A model generated the notes under the pieces. The model was not told where the DNA came from and ran no database searches. It saw only the letters and a program-made list of their open reading frames with translations. 64,000 nucleotides of DNA, taken from the NCBI GenBank assembly GCA_029721515.1, contig CM056556.1, positions 26,124,169-26,188,168 on the forward strand, given 5' to 3'. This DNA is from Synanceia verrucosa. Its lineage: Eukaryota; Chordata; Actinopteri; Perciformes; Synanceiidae. Shown piece after piece: positions 47,521 to 59,443 of this stretch; positions within the stretch are counted from its first letter, which is position 1, and each line of letters starts with the position of its first letter. Both the position numbers and the translations under genes were made by a program.

Positions 47521-49128
47521 CAGTCATGGAAAAAATTATTAGACCACCCTTGTTTTCTTCAATTTCTTGTTAATTTTAATGCCTGGCTCAACTAAAGGTA
47601 CATTTGTTTGGACAATTATAATGATAACAACAAAAATAGCTCATGAGAGTTTAATTTAAGAACTAAGGATTATTCATTTTCCATGGTTTTCTTGATAATA
47701 ACCAAAATTACTTAAATTCTTACATCAATAGCTATGGCATTGTACCGCCAAAAACACTACTTTTAAGCATTCCATGTTTTCTTTTCTGTTTGCTTTAAAC
47801 ACATGATACACACAAGAGTTAATACTTGATTGCATAACCATTGTTTTTGATGACTGCAGCCATGCGTCTTGGCATGCTCTCCACCAGCTTCTGACATTGT
47901 TCTGCTGTCACAGCAGCCCATTCCTGTTGGACAAATTCAAACAAATTTTCTTTGTTTTTGGGCTTGTGGTTCTCCATTTTGAGTTTGATGATTTTCCACA
48001 GGTTTTCAATTGGATTAAGATCTGGTGATTGAGCAGGCCAAGGCATGGTGCTAATGTTGTGGTTCTCCATCCAGGCTTTAACTGACCTTGCCGTGTGGCA
48101 AGGGGCATTGTCTTGTTGGAAAATCCAGTCATTCGAGGCAGGAAAGAGTTTTCCAGCTGATGGAAGAAGACTGTTTTCAAGGGTAGTCCTGTACTTGACC
48201 TGGTTCATTCGGCCTTCACACAATTGCATTTGCCCTGTTCCACTCAGACTGAAACAACCCCAGATCATGACTGATCCACCCCATGTTTTACTGTAGGGGC
48301 AAGACAGTCTGGGTTGTAAGCTTCTCCAGGCTTCCTCCTAACCAGTAAGTTGGCTGGAGTGGGCATCAATTCAAAATTGATTCATCACTGAAGAGAACCT
48401 TAGCCCAATCATCAACAGTCCAATCCTTGTGGTCTCGAGCAAAGAGTAACCGGGCCTTCCTCTGCCTTTCATTGATGAAGGGCTTCTTGCGTGCTCTGTG
48501 TGACTTCAAACCAGCTTCAACAAGTCGGTTTCGAACTGTCCTTGCCGAGCAAGTCACATTTCTCGACAGTGCCCACTCATTTTTAAGGTCCCTGGAGGTC
48601 TGACGACGATTCCTGACACAGGAACGGATGAGTGCACGGTCATCTCGTGGGGTAGAAAGACGTTTCCTGCCACGGCCAGGTAGCAATTTGGTAGTTCCAT
48701 GTTCAGCTTGTTTTTTTTTTGTTGGAATGAACGGCTGTCTTGGAGATCTTCAGTTTTTTCGCTACCTATCTCTCACTCATGCCAATTTCCAGCAGTGCCA
48801 AGATGGCTGCCTTTGTTGCTTCACATAATTCTTTTGTTTTAGGCATTATGTGAGAGCTGACAACTTCTGAGTTGTGCTACGGCTTGAATGTAAGCAGGAA
48901 ACCACTCTAGGCCTTTGCATGTGCAGTGCTGCTTGTGACATGAAATGGCCTCTTATATACCCTGGGAATCAATTAAGCTTAAGAATGTCAAATAGGACAT
49001 AAAGTATTATGTGACCAGCTGCATTTTTTGTTGTGTTCATTGTTATTATACGTTTAGTGGTACCAGATATTAGAATGAACAAGAAATTGAAGAAAACAAG
49101 GGTGGTCTAATAATTTTTTCCATGACTG
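47521..49128 (-). mobile_element. Tc1/mariner DNA transposon, 1,608 bp
   Basis: It starts CAGTCATGGAAAAAATTATT and ends with its exact inverted copy. The terminal inverted repeats match perfectly for 51 bp and imperfectly further. A TA dinucleotide on each side (47519-47520, 49129-49130) is the expected target duplication. The transposase remnant lies on the minus strand. Confidence 0.93.
47819..48846 (-). pseudogene. Inactivated Tc1-like DD34E transposase
   Basis: The remnant starts at ATG 48846-48844 (MPKTKELCEATKAAILALLE). It carries a stop at 48768-48766, a disruption in the A-rich run near 48711-48720, a stop at 48368-48366 right after FSDES, and a frame change before MIWGCFSLSG. Recognisable parts are the helix-turn-helix region (PGRGRKRLSTPRDDRALI) and the DDE catalytic half: the Asp of FQQDNAPCHTA and the Glu of LNPIENLW are separated by 34 residues. 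With these breaks it cannot make an active enzyme. Confidence 0.9.
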
Positions 49129-51947
49129 TATGACAGGAGGACAAATAAAAAAAAGAAATATTTCATTTCAACAACAAAGCTATTCTTTTTTGGGGAAATA
49201 TTTGAGAGGCTGGTGTTATATATGTAATTATTTAGACATTATATTTTAATGTTTTATTATCATATCTCTGTTTCTTTTCCATTGTACATATTTGTACATA
49301 ATTCATTTGGTTTTGGGAGGGTAAATAAATAATGCTCAGTTGTGTTTATTGACATTATTGGTTAAATTAATGTGTAAAAATGGAATAAAAACTCATCAAA
49401 ATCATCAAATAATCACATTTGCTTTTTTTTCTTAAAACTAGTTTACTGTAAAGTATATATTGTATATTTGACTCCTGTAATGCCAATTAGGGCTCAAGTA
49501 TCTGTGACTTTTTCTAGAAAAAATCTAATTTATAAATCAAGAAAATGCAGTTTGAAAGAAATAGATAATCAGACAGTTGTAACTCAACAGTGACGACCAG
49601 AAATGTTCCTGCAGGGCTGGTTTTTGTTACTGAGCTGTTCATATATCTAATATGTAATATGTAATGGCACCAGTCACACCTGCTGTGTTTACTGATCAAC
49701 CATCATATGCCTCTTTAAAAAGCTCTGAAAGCAGCAAAGTGAACCTTTGAGCTTGGATTGTTTGATATCTATGTACTGTATTTCTATAGATAATTCTTAA
49801 ACAGCTCTACCAAATGACCTGTTAACTCTAAATGTAAATCGAGTGAAATTAAGTTGGGTAATGAGCTGATGTGATGCCTCGGGCTTCATCTTCATGTCCA
49901 CATCAGACCAGCAGAGACTGATGGAGGCTGACATCAGAAAGTCATCACCGCAGAGATGAGGTGGAGAAGCCAGAGCAGACCAGGCTGATCATCTCCACTA
50001 CATTTTCTTTATGCTGAGTCATCGCTCACGCCCGCAGTGCAGACCACTGAAATACATCCTGCTACTTTTCCAACATCTGAGCAGTTTTAACATTAAGATG
50101 AGCAGAGATAAACAGCATTAATATACTCCATGAACACTTCATGAATCCATCAGTTCATCACAGCAACAGGAAGCCAGAGTCTTAGCTCCTGATGCTAATC
50201 CTGCTCCTGTGACTGATGCTAAGCCAGCTGAAGCCTTAATGCCAGCTACAGTTAGCGAGTGTCTCTAGGAAAAAAACAACATAATATATGTAATATCCAT
50301 TCAAAATGATCAAAGATAATTAACAGGTAACATCCAAAAAAGTGTTCATTAAGATGGAAAGCTTTGTTTTTTTTTTAGATCGCTAAAAACGTCTTCACTG
50401 GGTTCACATATTAGAAACGTCCAAATAAATCATAAAAGCAACTAATAACCATCAACTGATGTCAAAACAACATCATCAAATCAATAAAAGCATCAATAAA
50501 TGTTCAAACAACATCAACAAAATACAAAGAGTCATGAAAACTAAGGCAACGTCAGACATTAACTAGAATGACCAGCAGCCGACCAGTCTGTCAAAAATAT
50601 GTCACTTCATTTTATCCTGTTAGACAGTTGTGTGAAATTGATATTTTAAGGATGCGAATTATTGAGTTATGATTCAAATGTGTTTTGGGGTCACAGTGAC
50701 CTTTGAGTCAAAGTACTGTACAGGATGCAAAATAATCATCCATACACTTAAGAATAAAAAGAGTAATGGGATAAAATGAACACAATATTAAAAGACAAAG
50801 ACAGATAAAAATTAAAGAATAAAAGAGGAGTAAAAGAGAAGATAGGAAATAAAAATATAAAGGACAAACCATCAAAATTGAATCAGTTGGTCTTTGTGGA
50901 CGTTTGCACCAAACCTGAGTGTGCAGAGCTGAATGTTTGACGAACATCTTCTTGTCTCTCTGGATAACGAACAGACTGGGAAACATGCTGCATGAGCTGG
51001 AGGTACTGAACACAAAAGACTCCACTTTGAAATCAATTCTTTCCCACAGCGTCTTGTAGAGTCAGGAGACCAGTGTTGGTTTAATGAGGAACTTCATATC
51101 CAGACTTCTGACAATCCTTCAAACATCCCCACAGGCGTCAGTTTATCTTAAAACACACTTCAGTCCCTCTTGTCTCACATTAAATCTGTACGCAGATTTT
51201 TTTGCTGATGAATTCTCACCATGATAAATTGTTGTTGATGAATTGTCTACGATCAATGTGCTATGGTGGCTCTATCGATCTACATATCTATATATCTACA
51301 TCCATCTGTAAGAACACTCATACTACTTTATATTCCATTTCTACCAATAGATCCTCCTGTTCTGTTCCTTTAAGTCATTGTAGCTTAAAAAGGCACAAAT
51401 TAGGACACGTGGAAACATCAACAGAAACCTGGTAAAGGTGAATTAGCAAAGGTTTAAGGAGTTATTTCTGTAAAGGATCACGCCGAGGCAGTGATTAGAC
51501 TGATCAAGGTCTTCTTTTAGACACTGATTACATCATTCAGCTACAGCAACAGGTGCACTCATGTCTTTCACCCTCAAAATGAGTTTAGTTTCATTCATGT
51601 GTATCTGTAATGGGTTCTTATGTTAACTCCTTACCAGCACATGAATAAGGAGATGAAGTGATTGCAAAGCACTTTCCTAACTTTTCCAGTCTTTTGTGGA
51701 TTTGACACAGGTCTGAAGTACTAGCTCACTATCATCACATCTGACACATTAAAAGGGAGGAATCAATAGGCATAGATAGACAGAAGCAAAGAGGTGTCGA
51801 TGAAAGTGAGTCAGAGCTCTTCGGTAATTCACTGAGTAATTCAGAGCAGACTAAAGTCCTCTGAGCTCCTCCTGCTGTCCATCATTCAGTCTGCAGACAC
51901 CTCACACTGCTGTCTGATAGCATCAGTTTTGGACTGAAGTTGCAGAT

Positions 51948-52318
51948 ACTCAAATATCGATACGGCAATATATAGCGATACTTTTTCTTATGATATAATA
52001 TTGACGTTTAATCTTTTAATATTGATCGTTTTCTCCTCCAAAAAAGTCAAGTTTTGAGCCAAATGTTGAAATACGCTGAAATAAAATTTTAAATAAAAAC
52101 AAAAAAATAATCCACATTAACACGGTAACTTGACAGTCCTAATATATATATTATATATATTATAAGATAATATAATATATAAAAAAGGGGCAATAAATGT
52201 GTGTACATATAAAAATTTTAAATTTCTCAGTGATCTGTAGAATATGACAATATATCGCAATAATGTATTGTATCGTGAAGACAATACCAATTGCCAATAC
52301 CCATCTCTAATAAGAGCT
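51948..52318. repeat. AT-rich interspersed repeat (ATATCGATA / TATATCGCAATA type)
   Basis: ATACTCAAATATCGATACGG at left and GACAATATATCGCAATAATG with TGTATCGTGAAGACAATACC at right resemble a common fish MITE-like repeat. Interior is AT-rich. Confidence 0.5.
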
Positions 52319-52359
52319 GTGTTTCTGAAAAGAATGTCTTTTTCTCTTTTCCTTTTCGT

Positions 52360-52570
52360 CCATTTCAAGTTAGAAATTAACACTTTAATGATGCTCTTTG
52401 GTGGATTATTTGTTTGCTGAATTACAGAAGAAGCTTGGACAGATTCAGAAAAGATGGTTAATGTAATTTTATCAACATGTTTCATCATTAGTTACGACTA
52501 CATTGTTAGCTTCCTTGATTTTTTAAATGGAGTTCTGCCTCATGACCTGCCAGCATGTCTCTGGCAATGG
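52360..52570 (-). repeat. Interspersed repeat, copy B (inverted relative to 45.4 kb)
   Basis: The reverse complement reads TGCTGGCAGGTCATGAGGCA, AACTCCATTTAAAAAATCAA and AACAAATAATCCACCAAAGA, the same blocks in the same order as 45461-45640. Ends are not defined. Confidence 0.7.
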
Positions 52571-53732
52571 ATTTCAGGCAGTTTGTTCAAGTGGAGATAC
52601 CGTAGTACATTAAAACTTGTAGCCACACTCAGTGACATTTAATTTAATAACTTTTACAGTACATAAACAAATGTCAGTGCAGAAATGCTAAAGACATATT
52701 TGCGGTAAATAATTAAAATACATTGTTTCTTACATAATTGCCCTGTTCAGTACAAATTAGGGACATAATTATTGAATAAAAGGGTTTCTTAAGCAAAAAA
52801 ACACGGATAACTTTAATGTTGTTATTGAGGAAAAGCCTTCGTAATGACATTTATATCATCACAGATCACACAAGCTCTCTAACAATATTTTTATAAGATT
52901 GAAATTAAAAAACTAAAAACAGATTATAATGTAGATGTGAGGCCCAGCAGTGCTGTAGATGATACTGACATCTATACAGGGACCGATGACAGTGTGATGG
53001 CCTAGTTCACACACAACCTGCTTTAGATTTAGACTTCAAACTGGAACAGCAGCAGTGTTTGTCAGATATTTGAACTATTGAAGCCAGAGAACCATGAAAG
53101 CCTTCATGATGAACTTTATAGAAGGAAAAAGAACCAGAGAAACCAACTGAGAGTGAGGAGAAGCATGAAAATGCTGCTTTAAAGGGCAGCAGGAGGATAT
53201 TGGCAAAGTGTCATCGTCTCTTAGAGTCCGAGCCACGGCGTGCCAACCATGACATCACTGCTACCCCCCGCACCGCCACAAGCCTAAAGAGGCACCGAGA
53301 GCAGTCGACATTCAAACCACACACACTAAGTCCAGCACATGCTGCCAAAACTTCCCACTAAAATGTGTCAGAGCCTCTTTTTCAGACCACTGCAATCATT
53401 CCCCCCTGCTGTCCAACACTGTAAATAACCCAGTAAAGAAGTCACACCCAGACAGGACTGTTTGTCCCAAATGAGCTCCTGTAGAAGTGCGTAATGCTGT
53501 GACGTCATGGGCCTCAAAAACAAAGATACTTGTTATTACCTCAAATGTTGCAATTAATAAAATTTCAACCATCGACTGTTTATAAATGGTGCAAACTTTT
53601 GGTTTGTTGTGTGTTTATGTTCAATATGTGACGTCAACTTTAAACAAGTGAATGATGTTCTTAACATTTTAGCAAAACTTTTTTGTTATCACATGCAGAA
53701 TTAACAGGATGTGTTCCTCTTCTTTTCATTTA

Positions 53733-54286
53733 AACAGACACTATGTAATTTTTTTCTCCCATCTAGTGGTTAAATTTGACTTTGCATGCATTGCAACATT
53801 GGAACTATGGTAAGAGGCGGGCGGCCACTATCACCGTGGATCCCCGGCACGCAGCTCCGGTCATTTTATGGCCCTTTCATGCTTTTTTGGTGATGAGGAT
53901 TCAGTGCGGCATAAGTATGGTCTTGTATTATGACCAAAAGTGCAGTGCAGGTTTTAGTTTAGTGCCGGGTAAATAAAACCAGCGTCTCCACCTTGTTTCT
54001 CTTTGAAAAGTGAATTGCAAAACGCAGAAATGCATTTTGTCCTATGGGTACTAGCAGGTAGTGCTTTATGTCCCTCTCTGCAGTTCGTAGGTTTTGATAG
54101 ACTGGAAAGACATGGAAGCCTCCGTATGAGCGACCCGCTCTATGTAAAGACACATAACTGATTCTTCACCCAGGAGGATAAGTCAGATTGTTGGCATAGG
54201 TTATTTTACACCAATGAGGATCTATTCATGAATGAAGACGTTTATGTGAGGTAATAAAATACTTTAAAAATGACATAGTGTCCCTT
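53733..54286. mobile_element. MITE with TTAA flanks and GACACTATGT ends
   Basis: The left end is TTAA then ACAGACACTATGTAATTTTT; the right end, reverse-complemented, is TTAA then AGGGACACTATGTCATTTTT. The inverted ends match in 17 of 20 positions. TTAA duplication is the hallmark of piggyBac-type insertion, but the terminal bases are not classical piggyBac, so the class is tentative. Open frames inside are not convincing. Confidence 0.6.
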
Positions 54287-57200
54287 TAATGTATTTATAC
54301 ATATTTTCAATGTGGAAATGCCAAAAATAACTCAAAATCAGAAAATATCTCCAAAATGTTTTTGATGCTTGACTGAGGTGGAAAAGTTGTTGAAAGGATA
54401 ATAAAACGCCCCTGCTGCCACAACGATCACGATGAACCAACTCCTCACATTTGACAAATGACTTGAGGGCATTTCTTGGCTTTCTTGCAGCTCGTTTTCA
54501 CGATGTAGCACTGACACAAATATCTGCTGCTGCATCCCACACACACACACTCGAATGCCTCATCTTTCTTTTTTTTTTTAAAATAAAAGGACATTCCTTG
54601 TGTTCGTCGCTGAGGTCATATGGCGTCAGGAGAGAGCTACAATGATTATGAATGGGTTGTCGGCGACACGTTGACGAGCAGGGACGTCTCATTTGTCAAA
54701 GTGACAGACACAAGACAGGGTCTCTGGGTCAGACAGCTGAGAAAAATAAGCGTGGATGTGACCTTCGTTCTCACAATGACAAGATATTCAGTGCTTCAAG
54801 GTGGGGAATCCCAGAATGATGGAAAAACAGCAACACGAGCTTGAGAAAAAGAGCCATTCAGAAGTCACAGGCTGTTAAAGAGGCTGATGGACTTTCTACT
54901 TGTTTGGATCTTTCTCTGCTCAGGGAGCGGCGTCGGCCCTCAGGGATTTCCTCTCAGCTTAAGAAGGCTTTAAAACCACCAGCAGTCGCTTGATAATAAC
55001 AGCTTCTCAGAAACAACAGCCTCACAGATACAAGGCTTTGGATGGAAGATGTTGTACAGAAGACGCTGTCATTACACAGCACTGTGTCTTTACAGGAGAG
55101 CCTGAAACTGGAGCACACTGCCACAGCTTTCACTATTATTTATCGGCTGCACGCAATTTAAAGTAATAAAAAAAATGGAAAAAAAAGCTGTGTTCCAGTT
55201 CCTTTCTGGGCTCGGCTACTCACAGATCTGGATCAACACGCACACAGGCTTATTTCAGGACCATCCAGGCTGGCTTGGTGGATGTTTTTCCAATCGGCTG
55301 TTCAGGTTTAAAAGTGTGCAGAAGGATTTAAATGCCTCCATCAAGGTTTTTTGCCCAAATCCGAGTCATTCAATATTGAGTACCTGCCAACACTGAGATA
55401 AGAATGTATATAAAAGATGTTAACTGTATTGTAAAGGTGCCAAGTATACCAATGACCCCACTCAACCCATCAGACCGATGACAAGGTACGACGATCCGGA
55501 TCAGGATGTCCCTGAGGTCATGACATAAAACTTCTTCTGTGCTGCTAAGCCTGAGCCACGAAGATTTTAGTGTAAAATAAATAGCAGTCCAGCTCGGCTT
55601 TATCACAGCACAGCCAGAAAAGATATTTCACATTACAACAGGGCTCCAAGTGAAGGACAGGTTACCATGGACACCGCCTCCTCATTAGTTAACGGCTCCC
55701 GCCTCGTTTGCATGAGTACAATCAAGCCTGCCGTGTTCAGCAGGATGCAGGTCGTCAGGTTAAGCGTCGTCACTTTTCACACCATTTTTTGTCCCTGTTT
55801 TTCCTCACGACTTCCTGTGTTCACTTCAAGCCCAGCAGCTGCATAAAAGGGAAGCAGTGAAACATCTTGACCTCAGTTCAGATCTGAGGAAAAGAAATTC
55901 AACCTCAAAGGTGGACTTTTCCCATAAAAAGCTCAGTTTATTAAAGGAGTTATATTTTGTAAAGAAACACTTTGATTTATACCTTTTTGGCGACACTGAC
56001 TCCTTTCAGACTGAACCCATATTTAAAAAAAATACCCACAGGTTTCAGGCTTTACAGTGATAAAATATCCTGTTAAAGAAGCAGCAGCAACTAACCTCTG
56101 TCCCACTTTCCCACAGAGCAAACGTTTATTTTCTAGCATTAAAAGACGCTAAATTAACTAGAACTAGAAAATAACAACGGAAAAATCATGTGCTAGCGAA
56201 ACAACTAAAAAGAAAGAAGCCTTCGCTCAGACACCAGAAATATTTCAGGTGAAAACTTTTGTGTCTCGACCTCCATCTGCTGACGAAGAGCCTGAGACAC
56301 TGCAAACTGAGTTGGGACTTTTTCTATAACATCTTTTGAACCAACAACAACAATAAATCCTGAAATATGCTGTTATTTTTTAATCTAATCTGCACTGCAA
56401 AAAAGGGGGTGTCTAAAAACAAGATAAAAACACTAAATGTGAGGAACAAGGTACTCAAAAAAAGTGAAATTATCTGTCAATGAAGCAAGCTAATTTCACT
56501 TGACAAGATTTCCTGAATTAAGATTGTTAAATCTAGAAATAAGATGTGTTAAGAAGGCTTAAAATAAGCAAAAGATACTGGTTTTAAGATGAGATTAGTT
56601 AAAATTTAACCTTTTACAGGCCCAGAATAAGTGAAAAATATTATGATATAATTTGTTTTTAAGATGAGATTACTTAAGCAGATGGATTAATGCATTCAGT
56701 TGCTTTTTTGTGACTCTTGAATCAAAGAACTTGAATCTTAAAACAAAATTTATTTGATGAGACTTTGGGGAGAGATGTAATATATCTTATTTTAACAGTT
56801 ATTTACCTCATTTTAAGATGTCCTGCCTATCTGAGACAAAATAAAAAATTATAATGTAAAGTTGATGTAGAAATTATCTTACATTGTTTAATTCAATTTT
56901 TTTTTTTTGTATTTTGTTTTTTTTGGGGTATTTTTCTGTATGGGGCTTTGTTTAAAACCTGTTTGATTTATCGCACTAAAACTTTTTTTGTAACGTAATA
57001 CCAGTCGATGACCAAAACCATGAATATAAGACCCAGTTTGTCATAGATACACAACAAAACGGAGCCATAACTGCAGGACGTGTCTGGTTCCTGACGCCTG
57101 AAGGCTGAGCCTCGATCGCTGTCGGACGTCGTGGTGTCACGTCAGCAGAGGGACGGACTCTGGGAACAACTCCTGATGGACGGATCGATGTTTATTGCTG

Positions 57201-57881
57201 CTCCAGTCCAATATGGCTGCCGTCAGCATGAACTGCCTGTCTGCAGACTCCTCTCTCTTTCTCCTGTTAGTCGTTGTCCTTCTGCCTGTGTTCACTGTGT
57301 TTATAAGGCTATTTCCTTTACTCACTTTCAGTCTGCACTCAGTACAGGACCATCTTATTCTCTTCTCCCTCTCGCTCTTTTTCTTGCTTTGTCATTCAGC
57401 TTCTTCAATCTCTGCAGCTTTCACCGAGTTACTCTCCATTTCTAAAAAAAAACGATGCATAATGACGCGCCACACATCTATCCCTCTCCAGCTCTGCTCT
57501 ATAACATCCAGTGGGTATGAAGAAAAAGAGAGAAAGTGAACAAATGCATTTGGTTTTTAACCCTGTGTCGTATTGATTTTCACATTGGATGTGGGCCGCA
57601 TGGTTGCACCGGTGAAAAATAAAAGAGAAAATTTGGACAGAGGGAGAGCTACATAAAAGAAAGATGGAGAGCTTGTCGAGCAAAACGAAGCACAGATCGA
57701 GAGCGAACAGCTTCTGCACCTTGAGACCATATTCTCTTCAGAAAAACAGCAGGGGGTATCTGGGGAGGGGAGGGCGGGAGGAGTTCGTCGCATTGGTCTG
57801 GACTCTTTTTACATAAATATAATACAATCACAGCATGGAGATTTTCTGCATATCTGTGTGTTTCCTGTGTCTCTCTTTCAG

Positions 57882-58220
57882 AGGCTCCAGCAGCAAACAG
57901 AGAGGTATGAAACGCTGCAAACACTGCTGCATTCTCCACAACCTCCCTCCTCTCCCTCCATTGTTGTCGTCGAGTCCCGACACTCTCGGCTCAGTTCCCC
58001 TTCTCTCTGTCCTCCTCCTTTGTCTCCTAAACACTACCAGGGATTTTTAGAGGCAGATATAATATACTGACATTTATTTTACATGGGAGTGCTGGCTTGT
58101 TATTTATGTCTTTATCGTGCAGAAATATCACCAGTAGACAGGAGGAACTACTTTGTGACAAACTCCACAGCGATTATCGAGATGCTGCTCAGACAAAAGA
58201 TGGACCTCACCAGGGTTTGA
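57882..58220 (+). other. Possible short exons of an unidentified plus-strand gene
   Basis: CTCTCTTTCAG|AGGCTCC with AGAG|GTATGA bounds a 23-nt candidate (57882-57904). TTATCGTGCAG precedes 58123, after which one frame runs to TGA at 58218 (ISPVDRRNYFVTNSTAIIEM then LLRQKMDLTRV). Read-through of the first also stays open to 58070 (RLQQQTERYETLQTLLHSPQ). I recognise no family, and more than one frame is open, so coding status is doubtful. Confidence 0.2.
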
Positions 58221-58497
58221 CTGATCTTTTATGCAAGTCGGAACCAGATTTTATGTTTTGAAGTCAGTGTTTTAGACCAATGTTCTGCATGTTTATGTTG
58301 ATTTTCATTCCCATAAAATCTAGCAGTGTAGTACTTAATGTTTGCTCTGACAACACGGTTAAAAATGGGACACTAACACTGTCCTTTGAAAGCTGAAATA
58401 TTTTTAGTCAACTTGAGGTGACCCAACAGCAGGGGAAAACCTAGAATGTGCCGCCACTTTAAATGAAGGCAGATATGACTTTAACAAATACATGAAT

Positions 58498-58566
58498 ATA
58501 TATATCTATATACACATATATGTATATATATATACACATATATGTATATATATATATATATACACA

Positions 58567-58616
<50 letters not shown>

Positions 58617-58662
58617 TGTATATATATACACATATATACATATATATATACACACACACACT
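58498..58662. repeat. (TA/CA)n microsatellite with ACATATATGT palindromes
   Basis: About 165 bp of alternating TATA, ACAC and CATATATG units. Confidence 0.95.
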
Positions 58663-58989
58663 AAGCACACAGTGGGCAACACCGGGTTCTGTTTAATGAA
58701 GCCCAAAGAAGTCACTTAACCTTCATTCTCCCCACCAGCCAGCAGGGGGCGATACTGGTCGTTTCAAAAAGAAGTCCGTTTGTATTGAAGTCTATGGAAA
58801 ATGACCAATTTCTCCCCCAATTTATCACCTCTGTAAACACTATAAATATGAGTTTATGGTCTGAATGTTATGTTAAATAAGGATGTCCATTTACAGAAAT
58901 GAAATATATGGTGAAAAAAAAACACATAAAGGGGGAGCAGATTTGGGGCGTGGCTACCGTGTGATTGACAGGTCTGACATGTCAAGGGT

Positions 58990-59443
58990 CAACACAGTCT
59001 CATGAAATATTCGTATGATATCACACGAATAGTAAAGCACAGATTTTCGTGCATATGTTACAAATGACCGATCAGCGCATGCGCAATCCCTGAATGACAA
59101 CCCGCAAGCGACAGCCCTAAAAATGCCAGACATTCCTTTCACGGTCAGCTGGAACCGTAACATTACAATACGCATTGAAATACGCCCGACAACACTTCCA
59201 GTGATGGTTAGGTTTAGGGATAGGATTACAGGGTGGGCTTATGGAAATAAAATGCATATTTCCCCCTAGAAATGTCAAAACACACCCAAACTCATAAACA
59301 ACTCCACTGAAAACGTATGTAATGTTTTCACAGAGCAGCCTGCATCGAACGTCACATGATGTCCAAATTACATGGGTTATTTATGAATTTCAGTGCAATA
59401 TTTTTCGTACTAATTTGTAAGAATATTTCATGAGACCAGGTTG
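58990..59443. mobile_element. MITE with CAAC..GTCTCATGAAATATTC ends
   Basis: The left end CAACACAGTCTCATGAAATA and the reverse-complemented right end CAACCTGGTCTCATGAAATA continue ATTCGTAC versus ATTCTTAC, giving terminal inverted repeats of about 27 bp. 454 bp, non-coding. No clear target duplication. Confidence 0.65.

Noticed and set aside
50708..51025. Minus-strand frame with KMFVKHSALHTQ, considered as the missing MAP1A N-terminal exon
   Set aside because: The likeness to the family LFVSRHSA segment is short, lacks one residue, has no GIRSWD-like sequence upstream and lacks a clear acceptor in phase.
53776..53976. Plus-strand frame MTLHALQHWNYGKRR...
   Set aside because: Lies inside the TTAA-flanked MITE and has no resemblance to a transposase.
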